Below, in pieces: positions 33,611-42,752 of a DNA stretch of 64,000 bases. Made by a program: the position numbers and the translations under genes. Each line of letters starts with the position of its first letter. Position 1 is the first letter of the stretch. Origin of the DNA: an uncultured Adlercreutzia sp. (GTDB lineage: Bacteria; Actinomycetota; Coriobacteriia; Coriobacteriales; Eggerthellaceae); the NCBI GenBank assembly GCA_910589165.1, contig CAJUSP010000011.1, positions 44,604 to 108,603 of the forward strand, in the 5' to 3' direction. The notes under the pieces were generated by a model. It saw only the letters and a list, made by a program, of their open reading frames with translations. It was not told the origin of the DNA and did not search any database.

Positions 33611-34831
33611 CTAGCAAGCGGCCTGCGCGTATTCGGCGATGAGGGCCTCGACGTAGCGGGCCATATTCTGCAGGTCTTCCACCAAGATGTACTCGTCGGG
33701 GGTGTGGAAGTTGGTCATGCCGATGCCGAGGGTGATGGCGTCGGCGCCCTTGGTGCCCAGCACGTTGGCATCGGCGCCACCGCCGGAGGTGGCGTGACGG
33801 GGCTGAAGCCCGCAGGCCTGGGCGGCAGCTTCCAGGTGCGCGACGATGGCGTCGCCCGGCTCGTGGACCACGGCCGGGTAGTCGAGCTCCCAGGCCATCT
33901 CCACGCTGCCGCCCAAGGTCGCGGCGGCTTCTTCCAGGGCGCGCGTCATGGCATCGCGCTGGGCGAGCACGCGATCCTCGTACAGTGAGCGGCACTCCCC
34001 TTCCAAGGTCACCTCGGCGGGCACGATATTCACGGCCACGCCGCCCTCGATGCGGCCGACGTTGGCTGTCGTGCACTCGTCGATGCGCCCGAGCGGCATG
34101 GCAGCCACAGCCGCCGCGGCAATGGCGATGGCCGACACCCCGCACTCGGGCTCGACGCCGGCATGGGCCGCCCGCCCCGCGATGCGGGCGCGCAGGGTCC
34201 AGTGATAGGGAGCGCCCATGATGATAGTGCCCGGCGCGCCGTCGGCATCGAGCACGAACAGGGGCACCGGCGCCGAGCCGTCGAGCAGCCCCGCAGCCTC
34301 GGTGCCGCGCGAGGCCGCCGGCAGGGAGGCCGGCCATAGAAGCGCGTCTTCGGCAAGGGCGGACGAGCCCAGCAGGCTCTGCTCCTCGCAGGTGGTGAAA
34401 AGCACGGTGATATCGGGCCGCGGCGCGCCGGATTCCAGCGTCGAGCGCAGGCCCTCGAAAATGGCGGCGATGCCGGCCTTGTCGTCGGCGGAGAGGATGG
34501 TGTCGCCGGCCGACACGATGGCCTCGGCCATGCGGCAGGTGACCTCGTCGCACACGTGGCGCGTCTCGATGACCGCCTCGATGCCGGCACAGGGCTTTAC
34601 CGTGTCCAAGTGCGCCGAAAACGCCACACGCCCCGGAACCGTGCCGGGCAAATGCGCAATAAGGTTGCCCGTGTCCGACCCCGTCGCGCTCGCCGATGCA
34701 TCGAAGGTGACGGTAAAGCCCATCTCCGCCAGCTTCTCGGCACAGTAGGCCGCCATAGGCGCCTCGTGCCACGAGGGGCTCTCGATGGACACCATCTCCA
34801 AAAACGAATCAAGCACGCGATCGGGGTTCAT
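33611..34831 (-). CDS. M20 family metallopeptidase (peptidase T-like)
   Basis: A 406-residue zinc peptidase of the M20 family. Likely metal and catalytic residues are in FSAHLDTVKP, ILSADDKAGIAAI (bridging Asp), TTCEEQSLLGS (catalytic Glu pair) and the late TNFHTPDEYI histidine. A lid/dimerisation domain lies between about 200 and 310 (GRAAHAGVEPE). ATG 34831 with AAGGAA is preferred over the GTG/ATG upstream. It probably trims peptides in the cytoplasm. A terminator hairpin of ppaC lies 20 bases before its start. Confidence 0.85.
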   Translation of the reverse strand: MNPDRVLDSFLEMVSIESPSWHEAPMAAYCAEKLAEMGFTVTFDASASATGSDTGNLIAHLPGTVPGRVAFSAHLDTVKPCAGIEAVIETRHVCDEVTCRMAEAIVSAGDTILSADDKAGIAAIFEGLRSTLESGAPRPDITVLFTTCEEQSLLGSSALAEDALLWPASLPAASRGTEAAGLLDGSAPVPLFVLDADGAPGTIIMGAPYHWTLRARIAGRAAHAGVEPECGVSAIAIAAAAVAAMPLGRIDECTTANVGRIEGGVAVNIVPAEVTLEGECRSLYEDRVLAQRDAMTRALEEAAATLGGSVEMAWELDYPAVVHEPGDAIVAHLEAAAQACGLQPRHATSGGGADANVLGTKGADAITLGIGMTNFHTPDEYILVEDLQNMARYVEALIAEYAQAAC

Positions 34832-34849
34832 GGGGTTCCTTCCAAACAA

Positions 34850-34872
34850 AAGGGCGGGGAATCCCCGCCCTT
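34850..34872 (-). terminator. Terminator/attenuator hairpin between ppaC and the M20 gene
   Basis: AAGGGCGGGGA pairs with TCCCCGCCCTT, followed by TTTTG on the minus strand, 20 bases after the ppaC stop. It is so close to the next start codon that partial read-through must occur if both genes share a promoter. Confidence 0.75.
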
Positions 34873-34891
34873 GGCTACTCGGTATCTCAGA

Positions 34892-35857
34892 CTACGAAGC
34901 AAGGATGGGGGCCGCTACCTGCTTCTTGCGGGACAGGACGCCGGGCATCCAGTTGCCGCCCTCGGCGCACTCGATACCGAACACGCGGTTCACGCGGGCC
35001 GGGTCGCCTTCCACGATGAACTGCGAGCCCTCAGCGAGAATGTCGGTCACCAGCAGCAGGGCGAACTCGTAGCCGTTGTCGTCGACGAGCTTCTTCATGT
35101 GCTCGCGAATCTCGCCCTCGCGGCCCATAACCGTGGGCAAGTCCACCGTCTCGCGCTGGGCGATGAGCACCACCGAGCCGTCGGGGCACTTGAACTCCTT
35201 GGAGTCGGCTTCCACCAGCTTGGCGATGGGCATCTTGTCCTCGCCGCCGCGGGTGCGGAAGATCTCCATGCCGAACTCGACAGGATCGACGCCCAGGATG
35301 CCGGCCAGGTAGTTCACCTGCTCGACATCGACCGGCGTGCAGGTGGGGCTCTTCATGATGACGGTGTCGGTGAGGATGGCCGACAGCAGCACCGCGGCGA
35401 TTGACGGCGTAAGCTCGATGCCGGTCTGGCGGAACTGCAGGGTAACGATGGTGGCGGTGGAGCCGATGGGAAGGTTCAGGAAGAGGATGGGGTTGGCCGT
35501 GGTCACATCGGCGATGCGATGGTGGTCGATGATCTCCACCACCTCGGCGTTCTCGATGCCGGGGGCGGCCTGGGCCACCTCGTTGTGGTCCACGAGGATG
35601 ACCTTCTGCTTCACTTCCTCGCCGTCCACCACGATCGGGCTCACGTTCTCGATGAGCACGGGCTCGGGGATGTCGCTCTTCTCCAGCATCCAGGCGCTTT
35701 CCACGGGCAGGGGCCCGAGGCGGGCGGGCACGTACTCGACGCCGGCCTCGCCATCGCGAGCGGCCAGGGCGTTCTTCAGGTGCGCGTAGCCGACGGCGGC
35801 GGCGATGGAGTCGTTGTCGGGGTTGCGGTGGCCCACGACGAGGATCTTGGAAGACAT
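34892..35857 (-). CDS. ppaC: Manganese-dependent inorganic pyrophosphatase (DHH family)
   Basis: A 321-residue class II pyrophosphatase that hydrolyses PPi. Motifs: VVGHRNPDNDSIAAA (metal ligands), VDHNEVAQA, EIIDHHR (DHH), and the C-terminal substrate loop SRKKQVAAP. No CBS insert is present, so it is the unregulated short form. Its promoter faces that of sdaA. Confidence 0.95.
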   Translation of the reverse strand: MSSKILVVGHRNPDNDSIAAAVGYAHLKNALAARDGEAGVEYVPARLGPLPVESAWMLEKSDIPEPVLIENVSPIVVDGEEVKQKVILVDHNEVAQAAPGIENAEVVEIIDHHRIADVTTANPILFLNLPIGSTATIVTLQFRQTGIELTPSIAAVLLSAILTDTVIMKSPTCTPVDVEQVNYLAGILGVDPVEFGMEIFRTRGGEDKMPIAKLVEADSKEFKCPDGSVVLIAQRETVDLPTVMGREGEIREHMKKLVDDNGYEFALLLVTDILAEGSQFIVEGDPARVNRVFGIECAEGGNWMPGVLSRKKQVAAPILAS

Positions 35858-35893
35858 GGATTCCCCTTTCTTGCCTTTTTACGGTTTCGAGGC

Positions 35894-35922
35894 AGTATAC
35901 CCCTCTCGCGCCCCTCTGGCGA
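35894..35922 (-). promoter_or_regulatory. Promoter of ppaC
   Basis: Minus strand TCGCCA (35922-35917), a 17-base spacer, TATACT (35899-35894). The leader is short and contains the AAGGGGA site. A TATGAT (35928-35933) on the plus strand may be the -10 of sdaA. Confidence 0.6.
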
Positions 35923-36023
35923 TGGGCTATGATAGCGTTTCCCGATGAAAAGGACAGGCGGGCGGCAAGCGCGAGACGGGGCGGGGCGAAAAACGCGGCG
36001 CGCCGGGTGCGGAAGGAGAGCTC

Positions 36024-37634
36024 ATGAAGACCTACGGCCTGAGGGACATTATCGGCCCCATTATGGTGGGGCCCTCAAGCTCGCACACGGCGGGCGCGCT
36101 GCGCATTGCCTCCATGGCGCGCAAGCTGTTCGGCGGCGACCCGCGCGCGGTCACGTTCACCCTGTACGGGTCATTCGCGGCCACAGGCTCGGGCCACGGC
36201 ACCGACAAGGCGCTCGTGGCCGGCATCATCGGGCTAGCCGCCGACGACCCGAACGTCGCGCGCTCCTTCGAGCTGGCCGAGGAGGCCGACGTGAAGGTGG
36301 ACACGGTATGGGATCTGGTCACGGAGACCGAGCACCCCAACACGGTGGACGTGCACTGCGAGGGCGACGACGGCCGCGTGCTCGACATGCGCGGCATTTC
36401 CATCGGCGGCGGCGCTGCGGTCATCCGGCGCATCAACGGCATCGACGTGGACATCTCCGGCGAGCACACGAGCGTAGTCGTGAACCAGCGCGACGTGCGC
36501 GGGGTGCTGGCCCACATCTCGTCGGTACTGGCCGACCACGACATCAACATCGCCACGGTGAACCTTCACCGCACCAAGAAGCGGGGCGACGCCTTCACCG
36601 TTATGGAAACCGACTCGGAGGTGCCCGACGGGGTGCGCGAGCACCTGCTCGACCATCCGGATGTGCTGGGGGCCCGGGTCATTCCCGCCATGGCCTCGGC
36701 CGACGGCGCGCCCATCGAGATTCCGGAAGACGCCGACGAGGTGTTCGCCCGCTGGAACTACACCTCAGGCGACGAGCTGCTGGCGCTGTGCGGGCGCGAG
36801 AACTGCACCATCGCCGAGGCCTTCCGCGCCCGCGAGGAGGCCCTGTGCGCCACCCAGGGTGTCAGTGCCGAGGTGGACGCCTACCTCGACCGCGTGCTCT
36901 CGGTCATGGACCGGGCCGCAACCGGCCCCATTGCCGCGCCCGAGCGGTCCATCGGCGGCCTTATCGGCGGTGAGGCGGCGAAGGTGACCGAGGCTTTGGC
37001 CTCGGGCGAGGCGAAGCGCCATCTTATGGACCCGCTGACGGCCCAGGCCTGCATTTACGCCCTGGCCACCCTTGAGACCAACGCGAAGATGGGCATTATC
37101 GTGGCCACGCCGACGGCCGGATCCTCCGGCGTGCTGCCCGGCGTGCTGCTGGCCCTGCGCGACGTGCGCGGCTACACCCACGACGAGTTGCGCGAGGGCA
37201 TTCTGGCGGCGGCAGCCGTGGGCTACATCATCGCCCGCAACGCCAGCGTCTCGGGCGCCGAGGGCGGCTGCCAGGCCGAGGTGGGCAGCGCCGCGGCCAT
37301 GGCGTCGGCCGCCGCGGTCACCATGGCCGGCGGCTCGCCTGCCCAGGCGCTCGATGCCGCCTCGAACGTCATTCAGTGCCTGCTGGGGCTCGTGTGCGAC
37401 CCGGTCGGCGGCCTGGTGGAGCTGCCCTGCCAGAAGCGCGACTCCACGGCGGCACCCACGGCGCTCATCTGCGCGCAGATCGCGCTGTCCGGCGTGAGCA
37501 ACCTCATTCCCTTCGATGAGAACGTGGCCGTTATGGACAAGATCGGCCGCGAACTGCCCATGGAGCTGCGCGAGACCGCCCGCGGCGGCATCGCAGCCGC
37601 CCCTTCCGCCTGCAGCTTCTGCGGCGGCTGCTAG
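36024..37634 (+). CDS. sdaA: L-serine ammonia-lyase, single-chain iron-sulfur type
   Basis: A 536-residue fusion of beta and alpha chains that converts L-serine to pyruvate and ammonia with a [4Fe-4S] cluster. The beta domain (GPSSSHTAGALRIASMARK) is followed by an ACT-like region (VVVNQRDVRGVLAHISSVLA), then the alpha domain from about residue 300 (TPTAGSSGVLPGVLLALRD). Candidate cluster cysteines lie in EGGCQAEVG, LGLVCDPVGG and the C-terminal SFCGGC. The start has GGAAGGAG. Its stop overlaps the pcrA stop in the shared bases CTAG. Confidence 0.93.
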   Translation: MKTYGLRDIIGPIMVGPSSSHTAGALRIASMARKLFGGDPRAVTFTLYGSFAATGSGHGTDKALVAGIIGLAADDPNVARSFELAEEADVKVDTVWDLVTETEHPNTVDVHCEGDDGRVLDMRGISIGGGAAVIRRINGIDVDISGEHTSVVVNQRDVRGVLAHISSVLADHDINIATVNLHRTKKRGDAFTVMETDSEVPDGVREHLLDHPDVLGARVIPAMASADGAPIEIPEDADEVFARWNYTSGDELLALCGRENCTIAEAFRAREEALCATQGVSAEVDAYLDRVLSVMDRAATGPIAAPERSIGGLIGGEAAKVTEALASGEAKRHLMDPLTAQACIYALATLETNAKMGIIVATPTAGSSGVLPGVLLALRDVRGYTHDELREGILAAAAVGYIIARNASVSGAEGGCQAEVGSAAAMASAAAVTMAGGSPAQALDAASNVIQCLLGLVCDPVGGLVELPCQKRDSTAAPTALICAQIALSGVSNLIPFDENVAVMDKIGRELPMELRETARGGIAAAPSACSFCGGC

Positions 37635-39979
37635 CCGATTTTCACGATGGGGGCGTAGTCTTTCAGCAGCTTCTTGGTCTGGCCGGTCTTGGCGAACTTC
37701 ACGTGCAGCGTGTCGCCGTCGACCTTCACCACGGTGCCGCGGCCGAAGGTCTTATGATCCACGGCGTCGCCGGCGGCGAAGGTGGCCTTGGCGCCTTCCT
37801 TCTTGCCCGCCGCCTTCGACCGGGCGTGGCTCCGCAGCTCGCGCATCTCCTCGAAGCTGCGCCCGCGCGACCCCGAGGCGCTGGAGCGGCCGAACACGCG
37901 CCCCTCCCCCGCCTCGGCGCCCGAGCCGGCAATCCCCCGTCGGCTGCCGCGCTTCTCCCAGCCGGTGCCGGAGAAGCCCGCCGAGCCCAAACCGCTCGTC
38001 TGGCGCAGCTCACTGGGAATCTCGCCGATGAAGCGCGAGATGGGGTTCGCGTGGGTCTGGCCGAAAATCTGGCGCTGCTGGGCGCAGGTGAGGGTGAGCC
38101 GCTTGCGGGCGCGGGTGATGGCCACGTAGGCGAGCCGCCGCTCCTCTTCCACGGCCGCCGCCTCACCCACCGAGTTCATGTGCGGGAACAGGGTCTCCTC
38201 CATGCCGGCCACCCAGACGCAGTCGAATTCGAGACCCTTCGACGAGTGCACAGTCATGAGCGTGACCGCCTGGCCGTCCTCAGTCACCGTGTCAAGGTCG
38301 GTGCGCAGGCGCACCCATTCGATGAAGTCGGCCAGGGAATCGCCCCGCAGCACGCGCACGGGCTCGGCGCTCTCGTCCTCGCCCACCGTGGGCGCGGCGA
38401 AGTCGGCGTCGTCCTCGTCGTGGGTCTGCACGAACTCGTCCACTACGCCCAAAAACTCCTGGATGTTCTCGATGCGGCCGCGGGCCTCGTCGGTGCCCTC
38501 GTCCTGCAGCGCACGGATGAGCCCCGCCTTGTCGATGATGGCCTCGATGACCTTCCGCAAATCGCCGCCGTAGCTTTGGCCGTCCTTGATGGTCTGCACG
38601 AACTCGCCCACCGACCGCCGTGTTGCCGCGCGGATGTCGGGATCCACAATGGCCAGCTCGGCCGCCGTGAGGAAGGGCGCGCCCATCTCGCGGGCGAACT
38701 GGTCGATGCGCTCAATGGTGGTCTTGCCGATACCGCGGCGCGGCACGTTGATGACGCGCTTGGCGGCGATGTCGTCGGCCGGGTTCACCACCAGGGTAAG
38801 GTAGGCCATCACATCGCGGATCTCGGCGCGGTCGAAGAAGCGCGTGCCGCCGACGATGCGGTAGGGAACGCCGGCGCGCAGCATCATGTCTTCCAGCATG
38901 CGCGACTGGGCGTTGGTGCGGTAGAACACCGCCATGTTGTTGTAGGACATTCCCTCGGCGCGGCGCTTCTCAATTTCGCCGGCGATCCACCGGCCCTCGT
39001 CGCGCTCGTCGGTGGCCAGATACACCTGAATCTTGTCGCCCTCGCCCAGGGCCGTGAACAGCTTCTTCTCCTTGCGGTGGCGGTTGTTCGCGATGACCGC
39101 GTTGGCTGCGGCCAGAATGTTGCCCACGCTGCGGTAGTTCTGCTCGAGCTTGACGACGGCCGCCTCGGGGTAGTCGCTCTCGAATTCCAGGATGTTGCGC
39201 AAATCGGCGCCGCGCCAGGAATAGATGGACTGGTCGTCGTCGCCCACCACCATGATGTTGCGGTGCCCCGCCGCCAAAAACTGCGTGATGGCGTACTGAG
39301 CGCGGTTGGTGTCCTGGTACTCGTCCACCATGATGTAGCGGAAGCGCTGCTGGTAGGCCTCGCGCACGTCTTCGTGGTGCTTCAGCAGAAGCCACGCGTA
39401 CAGCAGCAGATCGTCGAAATCGAAGGCGTTGGCAGCGCGCAGGCGCTCCTGGAGCCGCTCGTACACGCGCGCGGCCACCTTCCCCACCGGATCGGTGGCC
39501 TCGGCGGCGAACTTGTCGGGCACGAGCAGGTCGTTTTTGGCCTGGGACACGCGGTTCATGAGCGCGTTCACCGGGAAGCGCTTCGGGTCGATGGAAAGCT
39601 CGGCCATGATGTCCTTGTACAGGCGCTTCATGTCGTCGGTGTCGTAGATGGTGAAGCTTTTGGTGAAGCCGAGGCGCTCGGCGTCGGCGCGCAGCATGCG
39701 CACGCACATCGAGTGGAAGGTGGACACCCACATGCCGCGGGCGCGGTTGCCCACGAGCTGGCCCAAACGCTCGCGCATTTCCGTGGCCGCCTTGTTGGTG
39801 AACGTGATGGCAAGCACCTCCCAGGGGGCTGCCAGGTTCTGCTCGAGGATGTTGGCGATGCGGTAGGTGAGCACGCGCGTCTTGCCGGAGCCGGCGCCGG
39901 CCAGCACGAGCAGGGGGCCTTCGGTGGTCGTTACGGCCTCGCGCTGCGGGTCGTTCAGGGTGTCGATGTCGATGGGCAC
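37631..39979 (-). CDS. pcrA: ATP-dependent DNA helicase PcrA/UvrD
   Basis: A 782-residue SF1A helicase for repair and displacement of recombinase or stalled polymerase. Motifs: AGAGSGKTRVL (I), TFTNKAATEM (Ia), MVDEYQDTN (II), VVGDDDQSIYSWRGA (III), TVHSSKGLEFDCVWV (V), VAITRARKRL (VI). After about residue 670 there is a low-complexity linker, then a Tudor-like end (DAVDHKTFGRGTVVKVDG) as in PcrA. GTG 39979 follows AAGGACGATCCT; an earlier in-frame GTG at 40024 lacks a site. Convergent with sdaA. Confidence 0.93.
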   Translation of the reverse strand: MPIDIDTLNDPQREAVTTTEGPLLVLAGAGSGKTRVLTYRIANILEQNLAAPWEVLAITFTNKAATEMRERLGQLVGNRARGMWVSTFHSMCVRMLRADAERLGFTKSFTIYDTDDMKRLYKDIMAELSIDPKRFPVNALMNRVSQAKNDLLVPDKFAAEATDPVGKVAARVYERLQERLRAANAFDFDDLLLYAWLLLKHHEDVREAYQQRFRYIMVDEYQDTNRAQYAITQFLAAGHRNIMVVGDDDQSIYSWRGADLRNILEFESDYPEAAVVKLEQNYRSVGNILAAANAVIANNRHRKEKKLFTALGEGDKIQVYLATDERDEGRWIAGEIEKRRAEGMSYNNMAVFYRTNAQSRMLEDMMLRAGVPYRIVGGTRFFDRAEIRDVMAYLTLVVNPADDIAAKRVINVPRRGIGKTTIERIDQFAREMGAPFLTAAELAIVDPDIRAATRRSVGEFVQTIKDGQSYGGDLRKVIEAIIDKAGLIRALQDEGTDEARGRIENIQEFLGVVDEFVQTHDEDDADFAAPTVGEDESAEPVRVLRGDSLADFIEWVRLRTDLDTVTEDGQAVTLMTVHSSKGLEFDCVWVAGMEETLFPHMNSVGEAAAVEEERRLAYVAITRARKRLTLTCAQQRQIFGQTHANPISRFIGEIPSELRQTSGLGSAGFSGTGWEKRGSRRGIAGSGAEAGEGRVFGRSSASGSRGRSFEEMRELRSHARSKAAGKKEGAKATFAAGDAVDHKTFGRGTVVKVDGDTLHVKFAKTGQTKKLLKDYAPIVKIG

Positions 39980-40026
39980 AGGATCGTCCTTCTTCGTCGT
40001 GAACCGGGCGCAGGAAAAGCGCACAA

Positions 40027-40050
40027 GAAAAGCCGCTCGAGCGAGCGGCT
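40027..40050 (-). terminator. Hairpin with T run upstream of pcrA
   Basis: AGCCGCTCG/CGAGCGGCT followed on the minus strand by TTTTCTT. It is likely a terminator for the binding-protein gene upstream, although the palindromic repeat lies between them. Confidence 0.6.
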
Positions 40051-40133
40051 CTCTATTCTAGCGCGGGCCGGCGCGGACGGCGAGGAAGGCCACGAAGGTT
40101 CCACCGCCTGTTCGATAAACGCCCTCGGCAATG

Positions 40134-40249
40134 CCGCGCCAAGGAACCCGTGCATTTGCATACTTTTTGTGCCGGAATCCGTACACAACTCGAGTTTTGC
40201 ACGGAACGGGACGCAAAACCCGTGCAAATGCACGGGTTTCTTGGCGCGG
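40134..40249. repeat. 116-bp inverted-repeat element
   Basis: 27-base arms (40134-40160 and 40223-40249) are reverse complements at 26 of 27 positions. Pairing continues imperfectly inward through T-rich CTTTTTGTG and GACGCAAAA segments around the centre CAACTCGAGTTTTGCA. It lies between pcrA and the substrate-binding-protein gene, with its last base 28 bases past that gene's stop. Possibly related to the element at 33429-33543. Confidence 0.85.
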
Positions 40250-40277
40250 CCGGTGGAGCGGGCGTCAACGAGCGAAG

Positions 40278-41249
40278 CTACGCCCCGGTGGAATCCTGGA
40301 CGGACTCGGGCTTGGCGCGAGTGGCGGTGCCGGCCTCGGGGGCGTCGCCGAACCACTTCTCGTAAAGCTCGTCGTAGCTGCCATCGGAGCGGGCCTCGGC
40401 GAGGGCGGCGTTCAGCGCCTCAAGCAGCGCCGTATTGCCCGAGGCCACGGCGAACCCGTAGGTGCGGGTGACCGGCACGGTTTCCAGGGCCTGCAGGTGC
40501 GGCTCTTTCACCTTGATGTAGCGGCGGTGCACCGGCTCGTCCACCACAGCACCCTGGGACAGCTCGGAGTTCACCTCGATGAGCGCATCAATGTCGTTGG
40601 CGCACATCACCACCTCGGCGGCGGGGAAGTTCTCGGCGACCCAGGCGGCCGCATCGTCGCCGGATACGGCGATGCGCACGCCATCGCCCTCAAGACTGGC
40701 CACCTCGTCGTGGCCCGTGTCCATCTTCGTCACCAGCACGAGATCGGCCGCAAGGTAGGCCTCGGTGAAGGCCACACCCTCGAGCGGTTCGTCCACCTTA
40801 AGCGTCGAGGCGCCAAGGTCGGCCTCGCCGGCGGCCACCTTGGCGGCCACGTCGGCCGGCTCACCCTCGGTGATGTTCTGCTTCTCGTCCTTGTGGTTCA
40901 CCGCCGAGCCGAATTCCACGGCAACGCCCGCCTTCTCGCCCAGCAGCTTGACGAGGTCGATGGTGAAGCCGTTCTGGCTCGTGCTCGTCTCCTGCTCGTA
41001 GGGGTCGTGGCTCAGCGTCGAGGCCACCACGAGCACCTCGGGCACTGCTGCAGCGGCGCCATCATCCTGTGCCGCCGCCTCAACCGCGGCCGATTCCTCC
41101 CCTGCATCGGATGCGCAGCCCGTCAGTACGGAAGCAGCCGCGGCGAAGGCCACTGCCGCCGCCAGTGCCAGCAGGGCACCCAGAAGGGCGCGCAGGGCGG
41201 AAGCCGCCGTCGCACGGCGGTCGCGAGCCGCCAAAGGCATCTCAGTCAT
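40278..41249 (-). CDS. Amino-acid ABC transporter substrate-binding lipoprotein (family 3)
   Basis: A 323-residue exported protein with a hydrophobic signal and lipobox SVLTGC. It resembles the SBP_bac_3 fold: QNGFTIDLVKLLGEKAGVAVEF early, FTEAYLAADLVLVTK centrally, and the end ALAEARSDGSYDELYEKWFG. ATG 41249 follows AAGGAGAGG. No permease or ATPase gene is adjacent, so it is an orphan binding protein that may serve a distant transporter or act as a sensor. Confidence 0.85.
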   Translation of the reverse strand: MTEMPLAARDRRATAASALRALLGALLALAAAVAFAAAASVLTGCASDAGEESAAVEAAAQDDGAAAAVPEVLVVASTLSHDPYEQETSTSQNGFTIDLVKLLGEKAGVAVEFGSAVNHKDEKQNITEGEPADVAAKVAAGEADLGASTLKVDEPLEGVAFTEAYLAADLVLVTKMDTGHDEVASLEGDGVRIAVSGDDAAAWVAENFPAAEVVMCANDIDALIEVNSELSQGAVVDEPVHRRYIKVKEPHLQALETVPVTRTYGFAVASGNTALLEALNAALAEARSDGSYDELYEKWFGDAPEAGTATRAKPESVQDSTGA

Positions 41250-41495
41250 GTCGTTCCTCTCCTTGTTGTTGCTTATCTCGCCGCCAATGGCGGCGATCCT
41301 CTTCCCCCTCACCTTAGGGCCGCGCGCGAAGTACCCATCATCCCGCCGCGGCGGACGGCATCATCCCCGAAGGTTGATTTCAACAAAACCGAACCAATTT
41401 GCCCAACAATTGCCATCCGATGGGGGCCAGGGGCATTGGACGCCGCGGGCCCCCCTACCATGATCCCAGCAAACACCCTGCCGAGAGGAGCAGCC

Positions 41496-41879
41496 ATGAG
41501 CGACCACAAATACAAGGAGAAGATGGGCATCGAGGGCCACGAGCACCACCGCGAGACCTTCGCCGAGCGCGACCCGTTGGCCGCCGAGCAGCCCGATGTG
41601 CTGGAGTCGTCTGCAAGCGATCCGGAATTCCCCGCCATGCAGGAGTTCGAAGTGGACAAGGGCGGCCCGAAAGCCAACACGCGCAAGCACCCGGGGCTCA
41701 TCTGGATCGTTATCGCCGTCGTGGCCGTCATTGCCCTGTGCATCGCCTTCGCCGCCGCCGGCGACTGGATGAACCCCACCCAAGCCGAGCAAGTCCAGCA
41801 GACGGAGTTCGAAGAGCAAACCGTGCCCGAGGACTTGGGCGCAAACGAGAACCCCGAAGCAGCCGCCGAGCACGACTAA
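41496..41879 (+). CDS. Small single-pass membrane protein, unknown
   Basis: A 127-residue product: a hydrophilic His/Glu-rich N-terminal part (KMGIEGHEHHRETFAERD), one membrane helix at about residues 68-90 (GLIWIVIAVVAVIALCIAFA) and an acidic C-terminal tail. ATG 41496 is preceded by GAGAGGAG. I do not recognise a family. The longer open frame to its left is an artefact of GC-rich antisense reading. Confidence 0.6.
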   Translation: MSDHKYKEKMGIEGHEHHRETFAERDPLAAEQPDVLESSASDPEFPAMQEFEVDKGGPKANTRKHPGLIWIVIAVVAVIALCIAFAAAGDWMNPTQAEQVQQTEFEEQTVPEDLGANENPEAAAEHD

Positions 41880-41974
41880 AGGCTCGCCCCAAAAGGCACC
41901 TGCCAAAGGGACTCGCCGGTGGCGGATTTACGTCTGCGACATCGGCGGACTCCTCTTCTGCTAAGCTGTGGGCC

Positions 41975-42745
41975 ATGAACACGTTATTCGACATGCACTG
42001 CCACCTTGGCTTCGCTCCCGACCCGGCGCGCACCGCGCGGGACGGGGCGGCTGCGGGAATTGCTGTGCTCTCATGCACCGTCGAGCCTTCCGAATACGAG
42101 CGGCTGCGGCCCTTGCTGGCCGATTGCGGTAACGCGGCCCTTGGCCTGGGGGCGCACCCCTGGCGGGTCGCCGACGGGCGCATAGGCGAACAGGAGCTGG
42201 AGGCGTTCTGTGCCCTGGCTCCCGGGGTACCCTACATCGGGGAGATCGGGCTCGACTTCGCCCGGGAGCGCAGCAACGACGAGAGCCGCCGCCTTCAGGT
42301 AGACGCCTTCGAGCGTATGCTGCGCGCCTGCAACGAGGCGCCGGGGAAGCTGCTGTCGGTCCACGCGGTGCAGGCGGCCGATACGGCCCTCGATCTTCTG
42401 GAACAGACAGGGGCCGTAGCCGAGCACCGCATCATCTTCCATTGGTTCTCCGGCACCTCCGACGACCTTGCCCGCGCCCTTCGCCTCGGCTGCTTCTTCT
42501 CCGTTGGCCCCTGCATGCTCGCCTCGCGGCGCGGCCGGGAATACGCGCGGCAAATTCCGCTCGAGCGCCTCGTGCTTGAAACCGATCTGCCCGCCCGCGA
42601 CGGCGAGCCCCTTCCCGCCAACGTCTGGCACGCCGAGCTGAACAACGCTCTTACCGGCATCGCCCAGCTGAAAGGCCTCGCTCCCGACAAGCTCGCCGAG
42701 CACCTGGCCGCCACCAGCGAAACGCTTCTGGCGATGCCGCTATAA
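41975..42745 (+). CDS. TatD family metal-dependent hydrolase
   Basis: A 256-residue TIM-barrel nuclease-like protein. Metal-ligand motifs: FDMHCHLGFAPD, GAHPW, IGEIGLDFAR, SVHAVQAA, HWFSGT and LETDLPARDG. It is shorter than and divergent from E. coli TatD, closer to the many TatD-like hydrolases next to rRNA methylation genes. It starts at ATG 41975, with only a weak ribosome site. It is followed 7 bases later by tlyA. Confidence 0.82.
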   Translation: MNTLFDMHCHLGFAPDPARTARDGAAAGIAVLSCTVEPSEYERLRPLLADCGNAALGLGAHPWRVADGRIGEQELEAFCALAPGVPYIGEIGLDFARERSNDESRRLQVDAFERMLRACNEAPGKLLSVHAVQAADTALDLLEQTGAVAEHRIIFHWFSGTSDDLARALRLGCFFSVGPCMLASRRGREYARQIPLERLVLETDLPARDGEPLPANVWHAELNNALTGIAQLKGLAPDKLAEHLAATSETLLAMPL

Positions 42746-42752
42746 TGGCCCC

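Noticed and set aside
40131..41495. Long plus-strand frame fused to the small membrane protein (40131-41879)
   Set aside because: It lies opposite the substrate-binding-protein gene; the real start of the small protein is ATG 41496.
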